Of a stretch of 64,000 nucleotides of DNA, positions 1 through 10,021 are shown in pieces (position 1 is the first letter of the stretch; each line of letters opens with the position of its first letter). The translations under genes were made by a program, and so were the position numbers. The DNA comes from Tethya wilhelma (Eukaryota > Porifera > Demospongiae > Tethyida > Tethyidae): positions 22,164,776 to 22,228,775 of the forward strand of contig CAXIPT010000001.1 in assembly GCA_964030475.1 (NCBI GenBank), read 5' to 3'. The notes beneath the pieces are model-generated. The model searched no databases and was not told where the DNA came from. It worked only from the letters and a program-made list of their open reading frames with translations.

Positions 1-54
<54 letters not shown>
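1..54. repeat. (GT)n microsatellite
   Basis: Uninterrupted GT dinucleotide run at the window edge; it may extend to the left. Confidence 0.95.
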
Positions 55-56
<2 letters not shown>

Positions 57-467
57 ATGCATGATTATGTTTGTTCATCTCACTGCAGAGCAATATCCAG
101 GATGTGAATCAATAATCCAGTCCTACCTTCGTTTGTTCGGTTAATAGGATAACAGTTGACCACATCACACCAAACATGCAATTCTGTGATCAGACTAGAG
201 TATACAATAAAAGTTAATTATTATTATATATAGATGTTGCTGCATACCTTATGTTTGTGAATAGTTTTGAACAACTTAATTTTTGTAACGTTAACAATCT
301 TTATTATAATTTTATCACAGTTTTAATTCTTACAATCATGCAATTATTGTGTCAAACCCTATCAAGTGCAGATATGCATGCTGAGACCAGCTGGTTGCTA
401 ATCACGTGTTGTGGGCTGCATGCCAGCTCAGCTCTAGCTCTCTGACCACAATTATGCATGGTGTATT

Positions 468-1116
468 ATGGACGTGTTGAGTATGAAGATTTTCTCACTG
501 ATAATAATAGTCCTTTTCTTTCTTTCCCTGTGTGATGGAAAGCAGCTCAAGTTCTTTGTTCTGAGTGATGCTCCTGAGAGAAATGGAGGAAGATGTTTGG
601 ATGGCTCTCCACCAGGATTTTACTACAGACCAGGTCAATTCAATGCATGGTTGTGATAATCTTCTTTCATAAAATTGAATACACAATATATAATTATTGA
701 TCATGACTTAGAGAGTGTTTAATGCTGCATGTTTATGTTTACAGTTTATAGCTAGCTAATTATAGCCTATAATTATTATGCATGAAGGACATGCCACTTA
801 ATAATATTATTTTACTTGGTCCATGCACCATTAATAATTCTGTTTTCAAATTATAGGGTTTGGTAGTGGTCGTGGCAAGTGGATTATTCATCTAGAAGGT
901 GGTGGAACATGTGCAACAGAAGACAGTTGTTTGGCCAGGAGTTTCACTGACTTCGGTTCCACTATGAACAGACCTCAGAGTATCTCATTCAGGAATGGAG
1001 GACTCTTCTCTGATGTAGAGTCACTGAATCCTGACTTTTATAACTGGAATGTAGTGTTTGTAGCATACTGTGATGGATTTGTGTTCTCTACAGATGTGTA
1101 AGTTTTGCTTTTTATA

Positions 1117-1161
<45 letters not shown>

Positions 1162-1200
1162 NGAGAGAGAGAGAGAGAGAGAGAGAGAGTGTGTGTGTAC

Positions 1201-1244
<44 letters not shown>

Positions 1245-2664
1245 CACTGCAGACGAAGCTATGTATCATCAAGCTATGCTATCATTGATGATATAATTGG
1301 CAACTGCAATCTCTATGAGTATGCATGGACTTGCAAAATTTTGCCGTTTTTTTTTTTATAGCATTTTTTCCATTTGTCTGATACAGGGAAGAGCCATTCA
1401 TTACAACAAGTGGTGTCTCACTTTACTTCCGAGGGTATCGTAACCTAGAGGCAGTCATGAGTGCCTTGTTGAACATTGGGATGAGGAGGGCCACTGATGT
1501 CATCCTCACTGGGTGTTCAGGAGGAGGAACAGCCTCCCTGGTACAAGCTGACCATGTGCACAGTCTTCTACCTCCTGGAGTCAAGTATGGCATTTTAGCT
1601 GATGCTGCGTAAGTGGCTATATATATTATGGTTTTGATACAATAGTTTTTAGTATTATTAGCTATCACTTTTTTGGTATAAATTTTATTGAATGTAGCTT
1701 CTTCATACCATCTGTTGTGAATGTAACGGATACATCAACACCAGTGTTCACATTGTTCAGTAAGTTATAAATTATTGTCAATAATTGTGCATGCATGCCA
1801 ATAATGATTACTAAAGAATTTTGCTCCTGCATGCCTTCTTGCCCCTTAAATAGCTTTTGGTGGTGTTGATGTGGATTGTGTAAGAGACTTGGCGCCATCT
1901 GGTGGTGTAGACACATTCCTTTGTATTTCCTATGATACACTGGCAACTTATGTCACCAGCCCTGTGTTTATCCTCAACTCCTACCATGACAGTGCTCTCT
2001 TACGCCTGTCACAGCTAGTGGGAGTCAACTTTACTCTGAGCATCCTGAGAGAGGTAAGGACTTATTGTTACACAAGGGAAATTAGCATATCCTTTATTCA
2101 TGGTGGCTGCATTGTCACAGTCATGTAAAGATTCATGTATGCATCCTTTGGACACTGAATTGAATGGATTGAGGTTATGCATGTACCTATTGTTTATCGT
2201 GGGAATCAAACCCTATACAGTGCCCAAATACATGCACTGACTTAAAGGAAGGATGTATCTTCTTTGCACCTTTTTTGCTTTAATTACTACCAACCTGTTA
2301 ATGTGCACGCTCACTATTGAAGGATGTATTTGAATGCACTTCCCACAATCTTTAATTAAGTTACATCATGCATAACCTTTCCTTATGATCTGTGCAGTTG
2401 TTCTTGAATTCCACCCTCGGGTACACTGCTCGTGATGATGTTGGCACATTCTTTGATTCATGCATCCGTCATTGCCAATCATTAGATGATTCTTTTTATG
2501 GTGTGATGGTTGAGGGGCAAACTTTAAGAGAGACTTTTGGAAATTGGTACCACAAGAGAAACACAGGCAAGTCTAGAGTGAGGGACTGTGAGGAGTATCC
2601 CTGCAATACCTCGTGTGGACGGCCAAGAAATGATTATGGATTGGAGTTTGATTTTGAACCCTAA
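468..2664 (+). CDS. Secreted pectin acetylesterase / Notum-family hydrolase, six exons
   Basis: Exons that splice in frame with GT/AG sites: 468-633, 857-1097, 1387-1608, 1698-1759, 1854-2053, 2398-2664 (stop TAA). The N-terminus has a hydrophobic signal peptide (MKIFSLIIIVLFFLSLCDG; a second ATG lies at 483), so the protein is probably secreted or lumenal. Family marks visible: GRCLDGSPPGFYYRPG near the start, an oxyanion-type HLEGGG, the nucleophile elbow GCSGGG in exon 3, NSYHDS in exon 5 (probable acid) and SCIRHC in exon 6 (probable catalytic His). The family is known to be alpha/beta-hydrolases that remove acetyl groups from pectin in plants or palmitoleate from Wnt in the animal Notum branch. 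Which ester this one cleaves cannot be told; the SCIRHC ending looks more PAE-like than Notum-like. Intron 2 holds the TG/GA microsatellite and gap N1162. No break was seen in the coding sequence. Confidence 0.87.
1117..1232. repeat. (TG)n-N-(GA)n-(TG)n compound microsatellite
   Basis: Long TG run, one N at 1162, a GA run, then TG again, all inside intron 2 of the pectin-acetylesterase-like gene. The N is probably an unresolved repeat length. The dinucleotide open frames on both strands here are not genes. Confidence 0.9.
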
Positions 2665-3273
2665 CTTTAATTCAACACTGCATGCATGGCTTTGTGCATC
2701 AAGTTTTGGACTTTACATCTCTCGTTAATTGTAGGTTTCAATGATGTTGTATTACCTGTAGTTCTGTAGGAAGTGATATGTTCTAAAAGGTCATGACTTT
2801 GCACTTATCACGCAACAAATTATTATCTAATTTGTGCTCACTTCGACTCAGGAAGTAGACTAAGTGTGGTTTAGTATAGTGTATCTGGTTTGAGAATTCC
2901 GGTAGAAAAATTTAATAACTTTCTATATATCCAACCAATTTCAAAATTACAAGCACCGGTCATTTGAAAGCGCTCGTTCTCCCTGTTCTTGAATCTCATT
3001 GTTTCACTTCCAGTGGCATTATCAAACCACATGGACTTTAGTTTTTGGCAGACATAATAATGTAACTTTTGACATCATATTACTATGTCGGTTATCATAG
3101 CTGCTATAGTGTTGTATATAACTTCACTCAATTAGATTCTTACGAACATACACTAGGTCCATGCTGTCGTCAATTTGTTAACTTTATTGATAATAATAAT
3201 AATTGTTAAATGATTACAATTATTTTATGGCTATTAAGTGGAATACACACAACTGGTATTGTAAAGTCATCAT
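2665..3273. other. Intergenic, no gene seen
   Basis: AT-rich convergent intergenic region between the hydrolase (+) and the first ankyrin gene (-). It should contain both 3' ends. I see no conserved coding signal. Confidence 0.6.
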
Positions 3274-4104
3274 TCATTCGTGTTTAGTAAACTCTTCAAG
3301 GTATTCAAGGACCCGATGCTTCTCATTCCTCTTCACTCTTACAGTGTACTCGGCTGGAGTCTCCCCTTTACTGTTCTTCACCAATGGGTCACACTTCATT
3401 GTCTCAATCATGTACTTCAACACACCAGGCACACTACTAAATTCAGAAGCAGCGATGTGAACCATTGTGTCCCCACGTATGAGTTTCATGAGATCGATCT
3501 TATGAGTCTCGGCTAAATACTTGATCACATCCAGACCGCCACCTTGACTGCCTCCTGTTAATTTGATATCATACAAGCACATGTACATTGGGGTCCTGCC
3601 ATACTTGTCCTTGATTTCAGGATCAAACTTCTTCTCCTCTATGAAGTATTTTACCGTTGCTAGCTTTCCTCCTTGAGCAGCAAGATGAAGAAGTGTGAGT
3701 TTGGTGTATGAATCTACAAGAATTTGTGGATCCATATTGAGCTCATCGATAAAGTATCTCACAGCATCAACACTACCGTAATGCACTGCTTCAAAAAGTG
3801 GTATGCCATCTTCACCGTCACCTTCACAGTTCGTCATGTTAGGATCAAGATGATGTTCTTCGATGAAATACTTTAGGAGGTCTACTCCATGCTCATGGAA
3901 GTCAGAAGTGGCAGCAGCCATGTGGAGGAGATTGAATTCATTGTCTTTACCATAGACACTGGATGTCCAGTCTTTACGAGTTGGGATTCGATCAATCCAG
4001 CATTTGCTCAGGTCAATTTTTTCTCTTTGGACAAGCTCTTTCAAAGCCTCCAGATTACCCTTTTCAGTCAGATTAAACACCTTCTTAACAACTCTTCTAT
4101 CCAT
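3274..4104 (-). CDS. Intronless ankyrin-repeat protein, paralogue A (276 aa)
   Basis: One uninterrupted frame starting MDRRVVKKVFNLTEKG and ending with TGA. About six to seven ankyrin-like repeats fill the protein. The clearest is around residues 135-170 (TLLHLAAQGGKLATVKYFIE), followed by the array-wide block KDKYGRTPMYMCLYDI and a C-terminal repeat ending ETPAEYTVRVKRN. No signal peptide, membrane segment or other domain is visible, so it is probably a cytosolic or nuclear scaffold; the binding partner is unknown. It is the most diverged of four tandem paralogues on the same strand, and an inverted-GGAA promoter element lies 100-146 bp upstream. The start is chosen because all four paralogues begin with MD[RK] followed by a -VF-LTEKG- motif. 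Confidence 0.85.
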   Translation of the reverse strand: MDRRVVKKVFNLTEKGNLEALKELVQREKIDLSKCWIDRIPTRKDWTSSVYGKDNEFNLLHMAAATSDFHEHGVDLLKYFIEEHHLDPNMTNCEGDGEDGIPLFEAVHYGSVDAVRYFIDELNMDPQILVDSYTKLTLLHLAAQGGKLATVKYFIEEKKFDPEIKDKYGRTPMYMCLYDIKLTGGSQGGGLDVIKYLAETHKIDLMKLIRGDTMVHIAASEFSSVPGVLKYMIETMKCDPLVKNSKGETPAEYTVRVKRNEKHRVLEYLEEFTKHE

Positions 4105-4203
4105 CTTCCATCAATCAGTTCACTAAACTCACGTGTCTTCTAATTGTAATTGGTCACAGGCTGTATAATACTCTATGTACAGTCAATGACATGTAGTTTA
4201 ATA

Positions 4204-4250
4204 CTTCCTGTTATGCAGGAAGTATACAACCCTGTTTCCTGGAAGTTCAT
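4204..4250 (-). promoter_or_regulatory. Inverted-GGAA promoter element of ankyrin gene A
   Basis: Read on the minus strand it contains ACTTCCAGGAAACAGGG, then about 10 bp, then ACTTCCTG. The same arrangement lies upstream of the other three array genes. The GGAA cores resemble ETS-type sites (inference). Confidence 0.6.
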
Positions 4251-4873
4251 GCAATTATAAGTGTATATTCTAAAGGAAGCACACTTTATCAAATATTGGT
4301 GCCAAGAAGGCCACGTTTACAAAGACAAACCCTAAAGCCGAGTTACACAGCATTCATGCAGCTGTTTGTGTACAGTGGAATGTTATTAATGTTTTGAACA
4401 AAAGAATTACCATACAGGTAGTATAAAGTTTCCTTTTGTTTGTACTAGTGACCATACTGAATTATTTGTGTTGTGGCTGACTGTCATTTTACTTTAGTGT
4501 GGGTTCCCACAATATTTTATTAGGATAATTTTAGAGTTTTGATCTGTACGTTGTGTATGTGACACTATTATGTCTGTTATGTTTGCAAAACCTTGATAGT
4601 AAATGTTAATTGCTGGCGCCGGCTTTTCTTCTGTTGAGCATGCAACACCATCAATAATTTTGATCTTGTTAATTCTTGTATAAGCTCCCTTCAGTTCCTT
4701 TCCCTATAATATTATATGCAGCAAAGTGGTCCTGATTCAACATATAGAATGTATATAACAAGTTAAATAAAATATGATTGCATACTTATATAGTCATTAA
4801 TGATTCTTTTAATAACAAAATTATTTATAATAATTATGTCCATTATTACATACTGCGAGAATGATCATTGAGT
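4251..4873. other. Intergenic spacer of the ankyrin array
   Basis: AT-rich DNA between the promoter element of gene A and the 3' end of gene B. No coding signal recognised. Confidence 0.6.
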
Positions 4874-5683
4874 CTATGAAATGTTCTTAAGGTATTCAAT
4901 TGCAGGATGCTTGTCATTCCTCTTCACTCGGAGGACATACTCCGCTGGGGTCTCTTCTTCTTCATTTTTAACCAATGGGTCACATTTCTTTGTCTCAATC
5001 ATGTACTTCAACACTTCTGGTACATTATCAAATTGAGAAGCAGCCAAATGAACCATGGTACTTCCCAAGACAATCTTTGTTAGATCAATATTGTGAGTCT
5101 CAACTAAGTACTTGATCACATCCAGGCCACCACGGTCAGCAGTATGCTCGATATCATACAAGCACATGTACATTGGCGTTCTGCCCCACTTATCTTTCAC
5201 TTCAGGATCAAACTTTTTCTCCTCTATGAAATATTTCACCGTTGCTAGCTTTCCTCCTTGAGCAGCACTGTGGAGAAGAGTTAATTCATCATCTAGGAGC
5301 ATTTCTGGATCCATGTGGAGCTCATCAATAAAGTATTTCACAGCATCAACACTGCCATATCTAACTGCCTTGTCAAATGGTAAGGACTCACCATTACCTA
5401 GGTTAGTTGTCATGTTTGGGTTGAGGTGCTGTTCTTCAATGAAGTACTTTAAAAACTCTACAGCATGATCATTGAAGTCAGAAGTGGCAGCAGTCATGTG
5501 GAGAAGGTTGAATCCGTTGTCATCACGACCAAGAAGACTGGATGACCAATCCTTTTGGGTTGGGATTTGTTTTATCCAACATTTGCTCAAGTCAATTTTT
5601 TCTCTTTTGAGAAGCTTCTTTAGTTCATTCAGATCACCTTTTTCAGTTAGATAAAACACTCTTTCAACAAGGCTCCTGTCCAT
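4874..5683 (-). CDS. Intronless ankyrin-repeat protein, paralogue B (269 aa)
   Basis: Single open frame from MDRSLVERVFYLTEKGDL to TAG. Ankyrin-like repeats run through most of the length: NGFNLLHMTAA near residue 55, TLLHSAAQGGKLATVKYFIE near 135, the block KDKWGRTPMYMCLYDI, STMVHLAASQF near 210, and a tail ending ETPAEYVLRVKRNDKHPAIE. It is very similar to C and D and lacks a few residues present in them, such as the insertion before SLPF. No targeting signal is seen. An inverted-GGAA element sits about 85-130 bp upstream. Function is unknown beyond a likely protein-protein interaction scaffold. Confidence 0.86.
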   Translation of the reverse strand: MDRSLVERVFYLTEKGDLNELKKLLKREKIDLSKCWIKQIPTQKDWSSSLLGRDDNGFNLLHMTAATSDFNDHAVEFLKYFIEEQHLNPNMTTNLGNGESLPFDKAVRYGSVDAVKYFIDELHMDPEMLLDDELTLLHSAAQGGKLATVKYFIEEKKFDPEVKDKWGRTPMYMCLYDIEHTADRGGLDVIKYLVETHNIDLTKIVLGSTMVHLAASQFDNVPEVLKYMIETKKCDPLVKNEEEETPAEYVLRVKRNDKHPAIEYLKNIS

Positions 5684-5768
5684 GATCCATATAATTATAG
5701 TTAATGAGTTGGGAGAATTGGATAGGCCTGCAGTTTTGCCTTGCCTTTTAAAACTTAATCTGTTGTGC

Positions 5769-5812
5769 AGGAACTATCAAGTATAACCTTGTTTCCTGGA
5801 AGGTCATGCACT
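5769..5812 (-). promoter_or_regulatory. Inverted-GGAA promoter element of ankyrin gene B
   Basis: Minus strand reads GACCTTCCAGGAAACAAGG, then a second, slightly degenerate TTCCTG site about 20 bp on. It is homologous to the elements of genes A, C and D. Confidence 0.6.
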
Positions 5813-6202
5813 TTAGCAGTAATTATTGTTGAAGTGCTTGCCTGCACTTTCCTTGGTGAAAATGATTGTCTAAGTTTTAAGTATGTGTTTGATCCATCCC
5901 CCTTAATAAGCATAATTTATACATATGCTATCCACCATGTGCATATCTGTCCATGCACTTATAACATGCAATATTTATAATCAGTGTACGACTTATGAAG
6001 CTATGGCTGGCAACTACAAACTATTATAGCTATTCAAGGATTATTTGAGGAAGAGCATAATAAGAGTGATGTATTTCATTGATCAAAGAGAAGAATAAAT
6101 AATCAATGTACATGAAAAAAAAAATTGACCTTATAATAATTATTTTATCATTAAATACTGCCTTTAATGGTATACTTGTGAATAAAATTTTGTTTGGTCC
6201 AA

Positions 6203-7042
6203 TTAATGTAACTGTACAACATCATTAGTTTTTGAAATAATATTGTTAAAGTATTCAATTGCAGGATGCTTGTCATTCCTCTTCACTCGGAGGACATACT
6301 CTGCTGGGGTCTCTTCTTTTCCATTTTTAACCAACGGGTCACATTTCTTTGTCTCAATCATGTACTTTAACACTTCTGGTACTCTATCAAAGCTAGAAGC
6401 AGCCAAATGAACCATGGTACTTCCCAAGACTATCTTTGTTAGATCAACATTGTGAGTCTCAGCCAAGTACTTGATCACATCCAGGCCACCACGGTGACCA
6501 GTTAACTCAATATCATACAAGCACATGTACATTGGGGTCCTGCCATTTCCATCCTTAATTTCAGGATCAAACTCCTTCTCCTCTATGAAATATTTTACCG
6601 TTGCTAGTTTTCCTCCTTGAGCGGCTAGATGGAGAAGCGTGAATTCATCATCTAGGACTATGTGCGGATCCATATGGATCTCATCAATGAAGTACCTCAC
6701 AACATCAACACTACCAGATTCCACTGCTTCATGAAGTGGTAAGGCCACACCAGTACCTTTCTGTGTGGTTATGGTCGGATCTAGATGATGTTCTTCAATG
6801 AAGTACTTGAGGAATTCTACAGCTCGATCATTGAAGTTGGAAATGGCAGCACACATGTGGAGAAGATTGAAATGATCGTCATCTTGACCATCAAGACTGG
6901 ATGACCAATCCTTTTCAGTTGGAATTTGTTTTGTCCAACATTTGCTTAAGTCAATTTTTTCTCTTTGGACAAGCCTCTGCAGTGAATCCAGATTACCTTT
7001 TTCAGTTAGATGAAACACATCTCTGACCAGACTCTTGTCCAT
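6203..7042 (-). CDS. Intronless ankyrin-repeat protein, paralogue C (279 aa)
   Basis: The frame is open upstream to 7105, but the start at 7042 (MDKSLVRDVFHLTEKG) is preferred because it aligns with the first residue of the paralogues; the extra 21 codons have no counterpart. The repeat layout is as in B: HFNLLHMCAA, TLLHLAAQGGKLATVKYFIE, then KDGNGRTPMYMCLYDI, STMVHLAASSF and ETPAEYVLRVKRN. The C-terminus is slightly longer, ending KTNDVVQLH. Its upstream region carries two tandem copies of the inverted-GGAA element instead of one, which suggests its regulation may differ in strength. Likely a cytosolic interaction scaffold; partner unknown. Confidence 0.85.
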   Translation of the reverse strand: MDKSLVRDVFHLTEKGNLDSLQRLVQREKIDLSKCWTKQIPTEKDWSSSLDGQDDDHFNLLHMCAAISNFNDRAVEFLKYFIEEHHLDPTITTQKGTGVALPLHEAVESGSVDVVRYFIDEIHMDPHIVLDDEFTLLHLAAQGGKLATVKYFIEEKEFDPEIKDGNGRTPMYMCLYDIELTGHRGGLDVIKYLAETHNVDLTKIVLGSTMVHLAASSFDRVPEVLKYMIETKKCDPLVKNGKEETPAEYVLRVKRNDKHPAIEYFNNIISKTNDVVQLH

Positions 7043-7128
7043 GGTGTCAAATTGACAATTGAGTTGTAATGTCGTTAGTTTTTTTGTTGTTGTTGACAGC
7101 CTCATAGGTTGCTCAGCATGTTCTGTCT

Positions 7129-7233
7129 ACAGGAAGTGTCATTAGCTGCTTCCTGTAAGGTCAAAAACTTACCTATGCAGTGCTTGTTCACAACAGGAAG
7201 TGTTTCAGAATTGCATGCTTCCTGTAAGGTCAA
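7129..7233 (-). promoter_or_regulatory. Two tandem inverted-GGAA elements of ankyrin gene C
   Basis: Two copies (7129-7161 and about 7193-7233). Each reads on the minus strand GACCTTACAGGAAGC, a 12-20 bp spacer, then CACTTCCTG. This is a local duplication of the single element found at the other array genes. Confidence 0.6.
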
Positions 7234-7513
7234 CCTCCAATGCAGTGTAATTACAATTTTGTTGTTTAAAATGCATGTTACAGCATACACAAGGCTATAT
7301 AGTCATTTACACTCATACAAACTTGTGTGCTGAGTCTGCTGACCGATTATATAATATATTTTTAGGTGAATAAATCATTCTAAATTAACTATCAATATAA
7401 TAATTTATGTGATTGAGGTCGAAAGTTATACAATACACTTGGGATATATTGTGAGTACAATAATTATAATTAATTGTTGCATGTACTGTATGAGAGTACA
7501 TTGAATTGATCAT

Positions 7514-8332
7514 TCAGCTAGCTAGTTTTTTAAGGTATTCAATTGCAGGATGCTTGTCATTCCTCTTCACTCGGAGAACATACTCTGCTGGGGTCTCTTC
7601 TTTTCCGTTTTTAACCAATGGGTCACATTTCTTTGTCTCAATCATGTACTTCAACACTTCTGGAACTCTATCGAATTCAGAAGCAGCCAAATGAACCATG
7701 GTATCTCCCAAGACTATCTTTGTCAGATCAACATTGTGAGTCTCAACTAAGTACTTGATCACATCCAGGCCACCACGGTCAGCAGTACTCTCAATATCAT
7801 ACAAGCACATGTACATTGGGGTCCTGCCCCACTTATCTTTCACTTCAGGATCAAACTTCTTCTCCTCTATGAAATATTTCACTGTTGCTAGCTTTCCTCC
7901 TTGAGCAGCACTGTGGAGAAGAGTGAATTCGTCATCTAGGAGCATTTGTGGATCCATGTGGAGCTCATCGATGAAGTATTTTACAGCAGCAACACTGCCA
8001 TATCTTACTGCCTTGTTAAATGGCAAAGACCTTAAATTACCATCACCTAGGTCAGTTGTCATATTTGGATCGAGGTGATGTTCTTCAACAAAGTACTTTA
8101 GAAGCTCTACAGCATGATCATTGAAGTCAGAAGTGGCAGCAGTCATGTGGAGAAGGTTGAATGCATTGTCATCACGACCATGAAGACTGGATGACCAATC
8201 CTTTTGGGTTGGGATTTGTTTTATCCAACATTTGCTCAAGTCAATTTTTTCTCTTTTGACAAGCTTCTTTAGTTCATTCAGATCACCTTTTTCAGTTAGA
8301 TGAAACACTTTTCTGACAAGGCTCTTGTCCAT
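7514..8332 (-). CDS. Intronless ankyrin-repeat protein, paralogue D (272 aa)
   Basis: Open frame starting MDKSLVRKVFHLTEKGDL at 8332; an in-frame ATG 12 bp upstream would add only MAAI. Ankyrin units match B closely: AFNLLHMTAA, TLLHSAAQGGKLATVKYFIE, KDKWGRTPMYMCLYDI, DTMVHLAASEF, ETPAEYVLRVKRNDKHPAIE. It is the 5'-most intact member of the minus-strand array and so could be copied as part of a tandem-duplication process; the next unit (9.2 kb) is dead. One inverted-GGAA element lies about 80-120 bp upstream. No transmembrane or signal sequence. Function beyond interaction scaffold is unknown. Confidence 0.86.
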   Translation of the reverse strand: MDKSLVRKVFHLTEKGDLNELKKLVKREKIDLSKCWIKQIPTQKDWSSSLHGRDDNAFNLLHMTAATSDFNDHAVELLKYFVEEHHLDPNMTTDLGDGNLRSLPFNKAVRYGSVAAVKYFIDELHMDPQMLLDDEFTLLHSAAQGGKLATVKYFIEEKKFDPEVKDKWGRTPMYMCLYDIESTADRGGLDVIKYLVETHNVDLTKIVLGDTMVHLAASEFDRVPEVLKYMIETKKCDPLVKNGKEETPAEYVLRVKRNDKHPAIEYLKKLAS

Positions 8333-8410
8333 GATTGCTGCCAATTATGTTCACTAGTTGAATCGCTTTCACATAGCCTGAAGTTTTTGCCTTGCCTTTA
8401 ATAAAGTTGT

Positions 8411-8453
8411 ACAGGAAGTATAAAGCAACCCTATTTCCTGGAAGGTCGTGCAC
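8411..8453 (-). promoter_or_regulatory. Inverted-GGAA promoter element of ankyrin gene D
   Basis: Minus strand reads GACCTTCCAGGAAATAGGG, a short spacer with TTTATA, then CTTCCTGT. It is the cleanest copy of the array-wide element. Confidence 0.6.
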
Positions 8454-9177
8454 TATTCCAATAAATGAATAATTAGATTGCTGACGTCAAGTGACGTGAC
8501 ATTTTCCTCAGTGCCATGGCACCAAGAACCAACAAGCTTTGATGCTTCCTTTTGTATTGTGACTCGATCGATATGACATGCATAATTATATATAAGTATG
8601 ATCATGTCTATGTGTATTATAGTGGTTTCAACATCTGTATTAGGTTAGAACTTTGATCTGTGGGCCTATTTTATATAGCAGTAATTATCTAATTTAAATT
8701 ACGTCACATGTGGCCATGATTATAGCTATTTCTATTGGAAATTTATTTTTTGTTCAAATTGTAAGATTGTCTGAATGTCACTCATTAATTTCCATGCTGC
8801 ATCTACGACATGGAGCGAGTCTTAATTTTCTCTGTTCTATGTAACTTAATATGTGGTTTTCCTCTCCCAACGTTATCCCTGCACGATTGTAGACTTGCAT
8901 GCATGGTTCATGATCACATTATAATACAGCTAGTGTACTAGAAGTGTTGCCATCGACTCATATGCATGCATATATCTAAAAGGAGTTAATAAATGAACTA
9001 GTTTACATAGCTAGTACTGTTTTTATAAAAATTCCTTATCTTTACTTAGCAAAGTGGTCTTGAATAATAAATAGAGGAGATATTATACTGTCGTGGTCAA
9101 ATAATGATAACAATAGTTATGCATAAATATGAGGTCAATATAGTTTTAATTATTTGATGGTACATTGATCAGTCAGT
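8454..9177. other. Intergenic, no gene seen
   Basis: AT-rich spacer between ankyrin gene D and the decayed copy. A CRE-like TGACGTCA-type sequence occurs near 8482, but nothing else is supported. Confidence 0.5.
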
Positions 9178-9471
9178 CTTTGAAATGTTGTTAAGGTATT
9201 CAATTGCAGGATGCTTGTCATTCCTCTTCACTCGAAGGACATACTCTGCTGGGGTCTCTTCTTTTCCTTTTTTAACCAATGGGTCACATTTCTTTGTCTC
9301 AATCATGTACTTCAACACTTCTGGTATATAATACTCTATCAAACTTTGAAGCAGCCAAATGAACCATCGTACTCCCCAAGACTAGATCAACATTGTGAGT
9401 CTCAACTAAACACCACGGTCAGCAGTGTTACAGTACTCAATATCATACAAGCACATGTACATTGGAGTCCA
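9178..9471 (-). pseudogene. Truncated, decayed fifth ankyrin array copy
   Basis: The minus strand matches the C-terminal third of paralogues B-D: the AIEYL/KHP end, the LRVKRN region, the YMIETKKCDP region and the start of the MYMCLYDI block. Small insertions (near 9324) and deletions (near 9385 and 9408) break the frame, and the N-terminal two thirds are absent. A short MITE-like element follows directly at 9496. It marks a former fifth member of the array. Confidence 0.85.
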
Positions 9472-9495
9472 TCTGCTCAAAAGCATATTATACTA

Positions 9496-9725
9496 CAGTC
9501 TATAGAACCTCCGATAGTGGACCCTCCGAGAAAGGACTACTGTTACAGTAGTATAAACCTCTCAACAATTAAAGGATGATTCTTGGTTCCCAAAAATTCC
9601 AATTCCCTATTGTAGCAGTACAAACAGAACCTCCGAGAAGAGGACAACCTCTCTACAAAGGACAAACAAAGCCAATCGAATTTATATTGCCCCCATGCAG
9701 TGTCCTTTGTTCAGAGGCTTCACTG
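9496..9725. mobile_element. Short MITE-like element with CAGT...ACTG ends at TA
   Basis: Ends read TA|CAGTCTATAGAACCTCCGA and TCAGAGGCTTCACTG|TA: imperfect inverted termini of about 25 bp (CAGT, CCTC, GGAC shared), flanked by TA as in Tc1/mariner-type insertions (inference). No coding capacity. It adjoins the truncated ankyrin copy. Confidence 0.5.
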
Positions 9726-10021
9726 TATTACTTTTAAATCTAATTCACCGCACATTTAATTATACCACCCATGCAGTTTCACCANACTTTTCATGGGCTA
9801 TCTTGTGGTACCAAACTTGGAGTAGTTGCACCAGCTGGTAGGTCAAAAATCGCGTCCGAATTCGATGGTGGCCGATAATTGGTGGCTTACTCTACCATAT
9901 CTTATTCAATTTGTTGCATTTGTTCAAATTCCTACAAATCAGTTGACTAAGCAGTGAAGTAAACCATAACAAGACAGGCAGCTTAAACTGGACTGCATGC
10001 CAGCCAAGAATTAGGTATAAA
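9726..10021. repeat. Flank and loop part of the main dispersed repeat; gap N9785
   Basis: One N at 9785. From about 9918 the sequence (ATTCCTACAAATCAGT..., ...CTTAAACTGGACTG) matches the loop beside the arm at 29400-29487, so the dispersed repeat of the next entry probably starts here. Confidence 0.55.

Noticed and set aside
1021..1361. Frames of alternating Cys-Val or Arg-Glu around 1.1-1.3 kb
   Set aside because: Translations of TG and GA microsatellites within an intron.
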